Shown: piece after piece, positions 1 through 10,634 of the stretch | How the letters are laid out: the number at the start of each line of letters is the position of its first letter | Position numbering within the stretch: position 1 is the first letter of the stretch | Source of the DNA: Brachypodium distachyon | Lineage: Eukaryota; Streptophyta; Magnoliopsida; Poales; Poaceae | Length of the DNA: 64,000 nt | Direction: 5' to 3' | Assembly: GCF_000005505.3 (NCBI RefSeq) | Contig: NC_016133.3 | Location: forward strand, 26,452,508 to 26,516,507 | Notes under the pieces: model-generated | Database searches by the model: none | What the model saw: only the letters and a program-made list of their open reading frames with translations | What the model was told of the DNA's origin: nothing | Made by a program: the position numbers and the translations under genes

Positions 1-1524
1 GGCGCACCCGTGGTCGACCCTGACTCAGTCGCCGAGGCCGCGGGGGCGGAGGTGGAGGCGGAACCGGCTCTCACATCCGGCCCCGCTGCGACGGACACAG
101 CGGCAGCAGAGGATGCCGCCGCCGCCGTGACGGCTCTTGGCGACGCGCCCGAAGCCGCGGACATGGTCGGCACGGGCTCACCTGTCGTCCAACAGGAGGC
201 AAACCCCGCCGGAGGCAAGGAGCCTTCTCCAAACCCGAGGTCCCTGAGCGCAGGTGCGGGGGAAGTTGACGGGGAAGGACGGCAAGACTCCCGGGAGCAA
301 GTTGGCGACCCCGCGCCTAGCCCCACTTCGGCAGCAGGGGCTTCATCATCCTTGGGGGCTCTCCCCGGCACCGACCTCGGCACCCTCGCCGGGGTCGCTT
401 GGAAACCCCTTACCTGGGATCCGAGCGTCTTCGAGCGGGGGCACCGGTTCCTGGGCGCCGTCCGGGACCAGCAATTTTCCTTCGTCACCTCCTACAACAA
501 GGTGAGGGAGCGCCACACCGCCTAGAATCAACTCGGCGAGGTGCGGGAGGCCGTGGAGAGAGAGCGGCGCGAACTCTCCCGGCGGCGCGAGGAGGCGCGC
601 CTCGTCGAAGAGGAGGCGCGGCTGGCCCGGCACGCCCTGGAGGCCGCTCAGGAGCCGGTAGTCTCAGAGACCGAGCTCCGTCGGCAACTGGAGGTCCAGC
701 GCGTGGAGCTCCAAGGAAGGCTCGACACGATGGCGGCAACTCTCAAAACGGCTCGGAAGGAGCATGCCGAGGTGCTCGCGACGGCCCAGACACGGCTGGA
801 CGAGAAGAGTGAGCTGATCGCCAATTACCGCGGCGAAATCCAAGGCCTCCACGTCCTGCTGGAGGTGCAGGTCAAGGCTGCCGAGGATGCGGCGAGAGCG
901 GTGGCTCGGCACGAAGCCGAGCTCAACTCCGCCAAAGACAGAGCGGCCGGGCTTGAGGACGAGTTGGCCGCCGTCCGGGAAGAGCTCGCCAAGGCCGGCG
1001 TGGACAACGCGACCAAGGCCGCAGAGCTTGCGAGGCTGGAGGGCCGCGTCAGCAAGGCCAAGAAGGCCGCACAAGATGCCCGACTCCATCACGGCACGCT
1101 GATCGGGCAGCGCTAGCTTGAGACGGAGAAGCTGACGAAGATCGCCCAGTCGCTGCGCAACCTGCTGCCCAAGTTCGAGCTGCAGGCGGCAGAGGTCGAT
1201 GGCACGGACGTCACGACGCTTAACCCCTTCTTCTCCGACTTGGTGGGGAAGCTCGGGGCGCTCGATGTCTGGATCGCCAGGTATGGCGCCAACGAAGTCG
1301 CCAACTACACTCGGGAGGCTGCCGGGACAATCCTCCCGCGGATTCATCTCCGTGACCCGGAGTTCCCCTTCGAGTCCCTGCTGGACGCTTGGTCCGATAG
1401 TGAGGACGAGCCCACGCACACCCAAGCAGTGCGCGAGTTCATCGACGAGGTCGTCGAGCGGATGCAGATGAAGCCGGAGCCTGATCTCCCCGCCGACCCT
1501 CCAGCCGAAGACGGCGACAACTAG
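1..1524 (+). pseudogene. Tat additional ORF (antisense to pol), C-terminal half
   Basis: A single frame runs from the window edge to the TAA-independent stop at 1522-1524 and is broken by two TAG codons, at 523-525 and 1114-1116. The first ~130 residues are Ala/Pro/Glu-rich and look disordered. A motif of the form WDPSVFERGHRFL follows (~residues 138-150), then a long charged coiled coil (~residues 175-370) and a C-terminal globular part ending in an acidic tail. Copy B (59581-63053) has the same order preceded by a 'putative gypsy type transposon' domain (Pfam PF04195 as I recall it), so that N-terminal domain probably lies left of this window. The product's function is not established; coiled coil suggests self-association. 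It is transcribed against gag-pol and would need its own promoter. Both stops could be CAG-to-TAG or similar changes. Confidence 0.75.
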
Positions 1525-1593
1525 TTGCCGCAGCCCCCAGCCGTACTCATTTCTTCGACTGTACCTTCTTCTGTTTGCTTTCCCTGCAAGTAT

Positions 1594-1606
1594 GGCGCTT
1601 AGCGCC
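1594..1606 (+). other. Small hairpin in the 3' UTR of the aORF
   Basis: GGCGC, a three-base loop and GCGCC form a perfect 5-bp stem 70 bases after the aORF stop, just after the string CCCTGCAAG. Copy B has the same stem at 63091-63103, 38 bases after its stop and after CCTGCAAGT, although flanking bases have diverged. Conservation of the stem suggests a role in 3' end formation or RNA stability; that role is inference. Confidence 0.5.
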
Positions 1607-1679
1607 GTTTGAACAATCACCTTTTGATTAGTCCATGTAATCATTCGGCACTTAGTCAATCAAGCTTGTTAATTTGCTC

Positions 1680-2343
1680 AATTTTTGTCCCTTTTTCCCG
1701 AGGCTGCCTCGCGGGATGGTTCCCTTAGCCTTTACGTGTTACGCCTTGTGTTGCCGGGGACTCGCACGCCCCACCCTTGACAAGACCAGGGACCCGGGAT
1801 GGACCCGTGGTGCCGACCTGGGGCCAAGCGGTAGGCGGCGAGCCACTCCACTTGCGGGGTAACTACTCCAAGCCATGTCCTCCCGGGACGGACCCGGGAG
1901 CCACATGGGGAGCGCACTCCCCCCGCAAGCATCCTCCTCACACCCCGGCCACGTGCAGGTTCCGAGACAACACTTGGCGAAGCAGCGTTAACTCTTAGTT
2001 GAGTAAACTTTTCAACAAGTTCGTTTGTTCCTGATGCTGTCTAGCGAGGTGGCCCCTTTTAGCCTTTGCGTATTCTGCCTTGTGTTGTGGGGGACTCGCG
2101 CGCGCCTCACCCTTGACCAGACCAGGGACTCGGGACGGACCCGTGGTGCCGACCTGGGGCCAAGCGGTAGCGGGGAGCCACTCTACTTGCAGGGTAACTA
2201 CTCCGAGCCGTGCCCCTCTGGGACGGACCCGCGAAGCCACACGAGGAGCGCACTCTCCCCGCAAGCGTCCCTTTTAACACTCCGGCTACGCGCGGGGCCC
2301 GGGGTCACACCCAGCGAGACAGCGCTCCATTTCGTTCAGCTCT
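1680..2343. repeat. Tandem duplication of a ~330-bp unit in the Tat A spacer
   Basis: Two diverged units, about 1680-1998 and 2030-2343, share an ordered set of strings: CCTTGTGTTG, CCCTTGAC, GGTGCCGACCTGGGGCCAAG, GGTAACTACTCC and CGCACTC...CCCCGCAAGC. Copy B carries only one unit (about 63200-63475). The region is GC-rich and any ORFs in it look incidental. The 2345-2950 stretch to the right holds no gene or repeat I recognise. Confidence 0.8.
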
Positions 2344-2949
2344 TAGCGAATTCAGCGTTCATGTTCAGACACTTAGCTTTTCCGTTCGGTCCAATGCTCC
2401 GTGATGCTCGGCGGTGGAGTGCAGCTGGGGCACCGCCTTGGTAGGGACCCTCCCAGGGTACTTGTTCAAGGGAAACGATTTCTGAGGGATGCGGCAGGAG
2501 TGCGGGGGCAGGATCGCCGCCAGCGGCAACTGCCGCCGACGATGCTACCACCACGCCCATGCGGCAACCCTCGCCTTCAGGGACAGACGCTGGCCTTCAG
2601 GCAGGAACCCTGGCTTAGGAGGACTCCACCCCGGGAGCAGCCGCAAGACGGCTGTAACGTCCTCGCCGCCAGCTGCGCCCCACCCTGAACGGCGGGCACG
2701 GGTGGCGAGGAAGTTATAGCCTCCCAGTGGCAGCCCCCGCAACTGGGGAAACCTGGTTTTTTCTGGGGAACTCGTCCCAAGGGGTGTGATAGCCCTTGTT
2801 GCCCAGGAGCAAACTGCTCGAGGGCCGCAACAGGGACGCGGTGATGGGCCGGAACGGGCGGGCGAGCGCCGACACCGGCGCCATCACAGCGTCCTCGCAA
2901 TGACCCGCGCCCGAAAAGGCTCTCTCAAAGGGAATGCGGCCGGGTCTCT

Positions 2950-3360
2950 ATGATAGTGCACCCATCGGCACAAGGCACGAAGGGCATGCACTACCATAGA
3001 GTCTCCGCGGCAGCCCCTGCTCCTTGCGGAGGTGTCCTATGGAGGGGGGCGACAAGGGCACTGTGGCAATGCACCCCGTCGGCGCTGGACGCTGAGGGGA
3101 TGCACCACCATAGTGCCTCTGCGGCGACCCTCGCCCAGGAGCCGCCCCCCTTGAGGAAGCGCGGCAGGGGCACCACGGCAGTGCACCCGTCGGCGCAGGA
3201 CGCCGATGGCATGCACTCCCATCGTGCCTCTGTGGCGTCCCTCGGGGCGGGCTCGACGGGGTGATGCAGCAGGGGCGCGATGGCAGCGCACCCGCCCGCG
3301 CAAGGCGCCCGTGGGAAGCACCATCTCCGCGCCTCCGTGGCAGCACCCGCCTTAACGGCC
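2950..3360. repeat. Tandem array of ~110-bp units (four diverged copies)
   Basis: Units begin near 2955, 3068, 3178 and 3286. Each starts with a GCACCC-TCGGCGC-like string, has GATGCAC/GCATGCAC about 30 bases later, then CCATAGTGCCTCTGCGGCG and a C-rich tail. The array sits between the integrase end and the aORF. Expanding tandem repeats in this position are known in the Tat/Ogre group. Confidence 0.75.
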
Positions 3361-3877
3361 CCGAACCCGGCTTCACTCTGAGCCGTTCCATGGTTGGGGC
3401 GTGCCTTTTATAGGCGCGGGAGGGGGGTTTGCAATCGCGCGCGACGGACCCGCGCCACACCGTGGCGCCCTTCCCTCGAACGCGGCGCCGTTTCCGCCGC
3501 CATGTTTACCAGGCAACCGTGGCACACGTGGCGGCAACCTGTCAACTCAGAAGCCTCGGAGTGCAGTGAGCCCCTTGTGTTACGGTCCTCCCGCACCACA
3601 AGGCACCGGTGTATGGTGCGACCCGTGGGCAGCTCACGGGCACCACAGTGTACAAGATTCCACCCTTTCCTGCAGGTTAGACTCTTACCAGGCCCGAGGT
3701 GCTGCAAAAAATTTCGAAACTTACGAAAATAAGAGAAAATAAGTAACACCGACAAACCACTCCTGCCTCCCAGCCCCCGGGCACAAAGGGGCCGATGCCA
3801 AACTTGGATGTGAGCATTTCCTTTCCCAGGCGCAGCGACGGTGCGATGCAAGCTGCGGGGGGGCTTGCACCTGCTCG

Positions 3878-3959
3878 CCCAGTGACGCACGTTGCGGGAA
3901 GCCCGCCAACGGCATGTCCAGTGATGCACGTTGCGGGAAGCCCGAAAAACGGCATGACC
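3878..3959. repeat. Two 40-bp tandem units beside the integrase end
   Basis: The string GCACGTTGCGGGAAGCCCG occurs twice, 40 bases apart, each followed by an AACGGCATG string. It belongs to the same non-coding zone of Tat copy A. The flanking sequence around 3750-3820 resembles 63560-63640 of copy B. Confidence 0.7.
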
Positions 3960-4229
3960 TGTGCCGGAACGATCCGGCAACGGGTTTACGTTTCGAGGCC
4001 ACAACAGCCCCCTGCTCACAACCAAGTATGAAAAGACACCTTTGTGCACTTAAAGCAGGAGACAAAAGAGAGAAAAACACATGAATGAACAAGGCAAATC
4101 CAAAGCTCAGGGGCGAAACACTTATCTTGATTCACGATTAACTAGCGGTTTACACACCGGGGCTGCCCGGTTACACTAGTTCGAGAGGTATGCATCAGAG
4201 GCATCACCTGAGGGTCGAGCTCCGCCGCT

Positions 4230-5569
4230 TCACGGGTAGAACTTGCGCAGGTGTTCAATATTCCAGCTCTTGGGCACCGGCAAGCCGTCTTCGGTTTCCA
4301 GGCGGACAGCCCCCGGCTTGGTCACCTGCACTACCCGGAAGGGCCCCTCCCATTTCGGAGTCAACTTGTTCCCGGCCTTCGTTCTTTGTATCCGGCGCAG
4401 GACAAGGTCTCTGTTCTTGAGCCCCCGGGGGACGGACTCGCCTGTCGTGATAGCGACGGAGTCCCTGCTGGTAGCGCGGGGGGTCACACAGCAGCCCGGC
4501 ATCGAAGCTCTTCAATGAAGTTTAGATCGCCGACCCTTTGCTCGTGTTGGCTGGTGTCGCCGTACGCGCGTACTCAGGGAGATCCATACTTGAGCTCGAG
4601 GGGCAGCACCGCTTCTGCCCCGTAGACAAGGGCGAAAGGAGTTTCGCCCGTTGCCCGACTAGGTGTGGTCCGGATGGACCACAGCACGGGCTGGAGTTCT
4701 TCGATCCAGTGCTTCCCATGGCCTTTGAGCTTGTCAAAGGTTCTCGTCTTGAGCCCCCGCAGCACCTCTGCGTTGGCTCGCTCCGCCTGTCCGTTACTCC
4801 TCGGGTGAGCAACAGACGCGAAGCGCAGCTTAGTGTCCATGTCTTCGCAGTAGGCTTGAAACGCCGTGCTCGTGAATTGCGTGCCGTTGTCGGTGATGAT
4901 GATGTTAGGAACACCAAACCGGCACACAATGCCCTTGAAGAACTTGATGGCCGCCTGGGCGGTCACCTTTCGCATTGGTTCCACCTCCACCCATTTGGTG
5001 AACTTGTCGATGGCCACGAACAAATATTCGTAACCGCCAACCGCCCTTGGTAGCTTGCCGACGATGTCCAGCCCCCAGACCGCGAACGGCCATGAGGACG
5101 GGATGACATGCAGGGCCTGCGCCGGTTGGTTGCTCTTCTTTGCGTGGAACTGGCAAGCCTCGCATGTCTTCACAAGTCGCTCTGCATCAGCCAGGGCCAT
5201 GGGCCAGTAGAAGCCATGCTGGAACGCCTTGCCGGCTAGAGCCCCGGAGGCCACATGGTGTGAACATGTGCCTTGATGTATATCTTCCAACAGTGCGCAC
5301 CCTTTTTCCTGCGGCACGCAAATGAGTTTGACACCGTTCGCACGCCTGCGGTAAATGTTACCATCTACCACAGTGTACATCTTGGCTTGCCGCACTACAC
5401 GCTCCGCGGCGACGTCATCCTCCGGGAGAGCCTCCCCTTTCAAATAGCGGGCGATTTCTTCCGCCCAGGGGGGAATCTCCCTGCTAACGCATGCCGCCAT
5501 ATCAGCGGCATGGACCCCTGCTGCTGCAGGGGTTCCTTCGGTTGCTGGAGGGGCGTCCCCAGCAGCCGG
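4230..5569 (-). pseudogene. Tat integrase (copy A), disrupted
   Basis: Integrase inserts the cDNA into host DNA. The open part (5500-4574) shows the N-terminal zinc-binding HHCC region (HQGTCSHHV ... CEACQ), then the catalytic core with D in GLDIVGKLP, D in TDNGTQF and E in NGQAERANAE, so the D,D,E triad is intact. It continues through a typical GLKTRTFDKLKGHGKHW segment. A stop follows at 4574-4576, and the C-terminal SH3-like part (KNRDLVLRR ... GPFRV) lies in another frame at 4502-4230, ending at KSWNIEHLRKFYP. A single TAG at 5570 separates this frame from the upstream RNase H frame. The nearby copy B ends 20 codons later at a different stop. Confidence 0.9.
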
Positions 5570-6493
5570 CTAGGGGACGACTGAAGGAGCCACTTGCTTC
5601 TGACAGAACACCCCCGCCGGAGGCTTCCGGCGCTCTGCTGCCATCTTGTCCAACTCGTCAGCAGCGAAATTATCTTTCCGCTTGACGTGCTCGAAGCGCG
5701 AACCCTTGAACTTTCGTTCCAGCTTGCGGACCTCCTCCACGTACGGCGCCATTCGAGGGCAATCGTAGTCCTTGTTCACCTGGTTGATCACGAGCTGGGA
5801 ATCACCGCGAACGACCAGGCGCTTATTGTCGAGGGCGACCGCTGCCCGCAACCCGGCAAGCAGGCCCTCGTACTCCGCCGTGTTGTTGGTGGAGTTAGCG
5901 AAGTCGAGTTGAACAGCGAACCTCAACTGGTCCCCTGTAGGTGACTCGATGACGACCCCGGCGCCCGCTCTCTGAAGACTGAACGCACCGTCGAAGTAGA
6001 GGACCCAGTGGTCCTCATCCAACTTGCCGGGAAGGCTGGTCTCCGGCTCACTTTCTTCCACGCCCGTGGACGTCCATTCCGCGATGAAGTCCGCCAGGGC
6101 CGTGCTCTTAATGCTTTTGGAGTTGGCGAAGCGGAGGTCGAACTCCGACGGCTCCATCCTCCATTCGGCCACCCTCCCGGTGGCTTCACGGTTGGTGAGG
6201 GCTCGCTCGAGGCAGAACCCGGACACCACCGTGACGTGGTGCACCTGGAAGTAGTGGCGCAGCTTGCGGGATGCAAGGAGAATCCCGAGAACGAGCTTCT
6301 GTACTTGCGGGTACCTTGTCCGCGCGTCGCAGCGCCGTACTAACGAAGTACATCGAGAGCTGCACCAACCGCTTCCGCGGTGCCAACGTTGTCGACTCGG
6401 GGGCGGTCCCCTGGTCTGAGGCGGTTGCCGGAGGCCGCTCAGCCCCCTGCCCCGCCGCCCCAGTCCCCGGGACGTCTTCCTCCCTCTCGGCAA
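5570..6493 (-). pseudogene. Tat RNase H plus archaeal-type RNase H (copy A)
   Basis: The first part (VQKLVLGILLASRKLRHYF ... DFIAEWT) is the C-terminal end of the Ty3-type RNase H and connection. The second part is a complete archaeal-type RNase H domain: YFDGAFS with the first catalytic Asp, then NTAEYEGLLAGL with the Glu, RGDSQLVINQV with the second Asp, and a C-terminal AADELDKMA with the last Asp. The second RNase H is the diagnostic feature of Tat elements. A frameshift at about 6320-6350 separates it from the RT frame, and the stop at 5570-5572 cuts it from integrase. It would degrade RNA in the RNA:DNA hybrid during reverse transcription. Confidence 0.9.
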
Positions 6494-7511
6494 TCAGCAC
6501 CGAGCTGACCACCTGGTCAGTCGCCACTAGGTAGAGTAGCAGCGGCTCGCCTAGCTTGGGGGCGACGAGGATGGGCGGGGACCTCAGGTACTGCTTGAGT
6601 TCCTGGAACGCCGCCTCGGGAATCCAGTCGACGGGACCCTTCTTCTTCATTACCCGGAAGAAAGGCAAGGCACGCTCGCCCAGCCTGGAGATGAAACGTC
6701 CTAGCGCGGCAACACAGCCGTTGAGGCTTTGGACATCTTTCACCTTGTGGGGGGCCTCCATCTTCTCGATGGCTTCTATTTTGGTCGGGTTGGCTTGTAT
6801 CCCCCAATGTGAAACCAAGAAACCCAGAAGCTGCCCGGAGTTGACACCGAAGGTGCACTTATCAAGGTTCAGCTTGAGCTTGATCCTGCGGAGGTTGTCG
6901 AACGTCTCCCGCAGGTCATCAACCAGCGAGTCCCTACGCTTCGATTTGATGACGATGTCGTCCATGTAGGCCTCCGTGTTGCGGCCTAGCTGGGGCCCCA
7001 AAAATTCGCGCAGGGCGCACTGGAATGTGGAGCCCGCGTTCTTCAACCCGAAAGGCATGCATGTATAGCAATAGCAGCCAACCGAGGTGATAAACGCTGT
7101 CTTTTCCTCATCCTCGACCGCCATCTTGATTTGATGGTAGCCGGAGAAAGCATACAGAAAACTCAGCAAATCACAACCAGTGGTAGAATCAACTATCTGG
7201 TCGATACGGGGTACAGGGAAGGGATCCTTGGGGGATGCACGATTAAGATCGGTAAAATCTACGCACATGCGAAGATTATTCCCTGCTTTAGGCACTACTA
7301 CAGGGTTAGCCAGCCAAGTGGGGTACAAAACTTCCCTGATTGCCCCGGCAGCCCTAAGCTTGCCCACCTTTTGCTTGATGAAATCTTTCCGCTCTTGTGC
7401 TTGCCGCCGGATCTTCTGCTTAACGGGGTGCGCATCCGGGCGCACCGCGAGCCGATGCTCAATCACCTCCCTGGGGACTCCGGGAAGGTCCGACGGTTGC
7501 CAGGCAAACAC
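6440..7511 (-). pseudogene. Tat reverse transcriptase (copy A)
   Basis: RNA-dependent DNA polymerase of the element. In order: DLPGVPREVIEHRL, KQKIRRQAQERKDFI, WLANPVVVPK, RMCVDFTDLNRASPKD, PFPVPRIDQIVDST, SGYHQIKM, MPFGLKNAGSTFQ, the catalytic YMDD box, and LGFLVSHWGI followed by the thumb and the start of RNase H (PPILVAPKLGEPLLLYL). The sequence is open from 7511 to about 6330. The polymerase motifs look intact, although LNGCVAALGRF and SFLYAFSGYHQ show divergence from usual LAG and LDAYSGYHQ forms. Confidence 0.92.
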
Positions 7512-7602
7512 GTCGGCGTTATCCCGGAGGAAGGTGACGAGGGCGCTTTCCTATTCGGCTGTGAGGTGCGCTCCTCGTCGCCGGCTTGGAGAGGCAGCTT
7601 CT

Positions 7603-8334
7603 TCACTTTGGCGGCATCCTCCCGGAGCCCCTGCCCCTTGCCGGTGCGCGAGCCCGAGCCTGCGCCTCCCCCGGCAAGCCTTTGCGGGGTAGCGCGGGCC
7701 TTCTTCGTTGCCGGGGCATCGCCCGGCAAGCCCTCGTCCTCGACAACATCCTCGTCGCCGGCGTCAGCTGCAGCAGCGGCCCGACGACCTCGCCAACGCA
7801 CCAAGCCGCGTCTTTGAGGTCACACCAGATGGAGAGGACCCCATAGACGGACGGCATCTTCATCACGCCATAGGCACAATGTGTGGCCACCATGAACTTG
7901 ATCAGCGCCGGCCGACCAAGGATCCCGTTGTAGGGCAACGGGGTATGCGCCACGTCGAACACTATGTGCTCGGTCCTGAACGCTTCTCGAGACCCGAAGG
8001 TGACCGGCAGCGTGATGCGTCCCAGCGGGTGCACGATCCCGGGGTTCACCCCTCGGAACGGTTCGGTGGGCTTCAGCTGCTCCATCGGCAGCTGGAGCTT
8101 TTCCACCAGCCTTGCGGACAGGAGGTTAAGCCCCGCTCCGTTGTCCACCAGCACCTTGGTCACCGTCATATCGCTAATGATCGGCGAGACGACGAAGGGT
8201 ATTACCCCGGAACCCAACTGTCGCGCTGGGTGATCGTCAACGCTGAAGGTGATCGGCACGTGGGACCACCTCAGCGGCTGTTGCGGCTTCGCATCCGGCA
8301 ACAGCGCGCACACGTTGCAGGTGAGGCGCTTCAC
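7603..8334 (-). pseudogene. Tat retropepsin region (copy A)
   Basis: Aspartic protease that would cut the polyprotein. The catalytic motif reads VLVDNGAGLNLLS, so the usual D-G-G/S is D-N-G, a change that may weaken it. Family motifs follow: LGRITLPVTFGS and YNGILGRPAL with a retropepsin-type ILGR. Upstream residues IPFVVSPIISDMTVTKVLVD fit the Tat pattern. After about 7800 the frame runs into unrelated low-complexity residues, so a frameshift separates it from RT. Confidence 0.85.
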
Positions 8335-9778
8335 CGCGGCATGGGACGGGAGAGCATAAGCTCCCCCATGAATGTAGGCGACGCCACGAGGCTCCTGGAA
8401 GCCCGGTTCGTCGCGCCGGTATAGTCGAACTCGCGCTGCTCCTCAGCGCGCGCCCTATCGCGTCCCCGAGGAGGGCGTTCCCGCCTAGCGAGGGGTTGGC
8501 CGCACCCCCCTTGTGGTTCACCCCTGCCGGCACCACCGCCGGCCGGCCTCGGACCTGCTCTGGGGTCGTTCAGGCAATCTCAAGAGAGATGCCCGATGTC
8601 GCCACAATTAAAGCAGGCGTCGGCGGCGCGGTGCTCCTCGTGGCGCGGCTCCCGCCGCTGCTTGATCCCTTGCAGAACGTGGCAACTCTGCGCGTCATGG
8701 GTGGAGTTGCGGTGGATGGGGCAGCGGGGCGCGTCGCCCCGCTTCCCGCCCGACTCTCCACCCGGCGAGGCCTTCTTCGCGGGCCTCGCGGTAGGAGCCC
8801 CCGAGTCCGCAGCGAGGACTTGCTTCCCGCTGCGCTTGCGGGAACCCTTCTTCGACGAGCCCTCGCCAGGGCTCGCGGCAGCATGGGCTGCCAGCTCAGG
8901 CGCTAGGCGCCCTTCCTCGGGCATGGCGCATTTGTGCGCCAAGGCGTACAAGTCCTGCGTCGTCCGGATCCGATGCGTGCTCAGCTTCTCGCGCATCTTG
9001 GGATCGTGGACGTTGATGGCGAAGGTGTTGATAATGGCGGCCGCCTCCGCCTCCGGGATGGAATAGGAGAGGTTGGAGAAGCGGTTGACGAAGGCCCGCA
9101 ACGTCTCTCCCGGTTTTTGCACGAAAGTGTGCAGCTCCGCCATGGTTCCCGGGCGCTTATAGCCGCCCTGGAACGCGCTCACGAACTGCTCGCGCAGGTC
9201 TGCCCAAGTGGCGACGGACCTGGCGGGTAGGTTGAGCAACCAGGTTCGCGCTGATCCCTTCGGGACCATCGGGAACTAGTTCGCCCTAACCTTGTCGTCG
9301 GCGCCGATGGCATGCATGCCCAACGTATAGGTCAGGAGAAAATATTTGGGTTTAGCGGTCCCGTCGTACGTACCGAGCACAGGCGCTCGGAACTTATGGG
9401 GCCATGCCACTCACCGCAGCTCGCACGTGAACGCGGTGCAGCCGTCCTCGGGGCCCATGGGAGTGTCTTCCTGCTCCTGTGGGCTCTAGCGCTCCACCTC
9501 ACGCCTACGCCGACGCTCCAAGCGCTGGCGCAGATCCTCCTGCTGGTGGGCATTCAAGATGCCACGCGCACCGCCCCCCGGAACGGTGGGCGATGAGTTT
9601 GAGGACCCCTCCGGGTCCCCGTGTCCCTGGCCTCGCTGAGGAGGGGGAGGGTTCTCCCCCTGTCGTGAGGCGGGTGGCCCGTCTCCGCGCTCCACGTTCT
9701 GCCCGTGGCCGGAGCCTACTGGGGCGCCCTCGCCTTGCGGCCAGGGCGAGAAGTGCTTCCAACTCCTCGCCCCAGGAG
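8237..9778 (-). pseudogene. Tat gag (copy A), N-terminus missing
   Basis: Structural capsid protein. The best-preserved part (9269-8580) has the Retrotrans_gag core: ARTWLLNLPARSVATWADLREQF-type residues, then QKPGETLRAFVNRF, and a CFNCGDIGHLS zinc knuckle whose end is cut by a stop at 8580. A second zinc-binding-like C-H-C string (RCPIHRNSTHDAQSCHVL) precedes it. Between 9270 and 9778 the frame is broken at least once, and there is a basic RRRRRR-like stretch and QQEDLRQRLERR. The 5' end is lost at the junction with the Tekay element near 9778. Confidence 0.85.
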
Positions 9779-10290
9779 ATGTGGCTGATGATGATGATCG
9801 CCAGGAGAGGTTTCTCGAAGGACTGAATGATGAGATGAGCTTAGTGTGCAGTTGGTGTCCATTAACTTTGCTACATTTCAGCATTTGGTGGACAAGGCCT
9901 TACGCCTTGAGGGAAAGCAGAAGGAGATTGAAAACAGGAAGAGGAGGGCAAGTAACCACAAGATTGATTCTAGGCCCCATGTCAAGTCTCGCCACTTTTC
10001 ACCTCCTAGACACCACCACTCTGGATCATCCTCTGGAAGATTCCATGGCATGAGTCATCAGCAGCACAGGCACCAGAGTCACCGCAATCACCAAGATCAC
10101 AAGGAGAACCGGCACCATGGAAGTGGACACCGTCACCACCACAGCGACTCTGCTCCTGAGAAGAGGGACATGAGTCAGGTGAAATGCTTCAACTGCGGCA
10201 AGATGGGCCACTACAAGAGTACTTGCACGGAGAAGCCGCGTGAGGACAAGAACCAGGGAGGCAGCAAGCCCAATCCGTTTGTGAAGGCGA
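9779..10290 (+). pseudogene. Tekay gag, C-terminal part
   Basis: The first 70 bases read DRQERFLEGLNDEM, then the frame shifts near 9848 and continues as VSINFATFQHLVDKALRLE, the usual gag core of Tekay elements. A His-rich, basic linker follows (HHHSGSSSGRFHG and HRQSHRNHQDHK-like), then a CCHC zinc knuckle CFNCGKMGHYKSTC at about 10187-10230. It would bind element RNA. The N-terminal two thirds are missing. Confidence 0.88.
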
Positions 10291-10634
10291 AGCTCAACCA
10301 TGTGTCTGCTGAAGAGGCATATGAGTCACCGGACGTCGTTGTCGGTACGTTCTTGGTCAATTCCAACCCTGCAGTTATCTTATTTGATACCGGAGCATCG
10401 CATTCTTTCATTTCTCAATCATGGGTGCAAAAGCATGGGTTAGCCACCAAGGCACTTCGTAGATACTTAGTTGTGACTTCCTGGAAAAGAATTCCGAGCA
10501 GACAGATTTTGTCATGGAGTTCAAATAAGGATTGGAAAGGAAATTTTTCCATCAGACCTTATCCTTCTGGAGACCCAAAGTCTAGATATGATATTAGGCA
10601 TGGACTGGCTATCAAGCCGAAAGGGCCACATTGA
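10291..10634 (+). pseudogene. Tekay protease region
   Basis: The retropepsin motif AVILFDTGASHSFIS (about 10373-10415) has an intact D-T-G. The residues before it (VVVGTFLVNSNP) match Tekay proteases. The second half has drifted: YDIRHGL stands where YDVILGMDWL is usual, suggesting a frameshift and deletion between 10500 and 10600. The frame stops at 10632-10634. Confidence 0.8.

Larger units (their letters stand above)
1..9778 (-). mobile_element. Tat-lineage Ty3/gypsy retrotransposon, copy A (both ends missing)
   Basis: The minus strand reads, from 9778 downwards, gag, retropepsin, reverse transcriptase, RNase H, a second RNase H of the archaeal type and integrase. A duplicated RNase H before the integrase is the hallmark of the Tat lineage. 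After the integrase comes a non-coding spacer (about 1525-4229) filled with tandem repeats, then an additional ORF on the opposite strand (1-1524). The 3' LTR lies left of the window. On the right the gag is cut at about 9778, where a Tekay element begins, and no 5' LTR is seen. Copy B at 58357-64000 has the same order and the same orientation. All coding parts carry stops or frameshifts, so this copy is dead. Confidence 0.9.

Noticed and set aside
2950..3460. Overlapping ORFs with repeated Pro/Ala residues
   Set aside because: They are the tandem array read in frame; no start or domain evidence for a protein.
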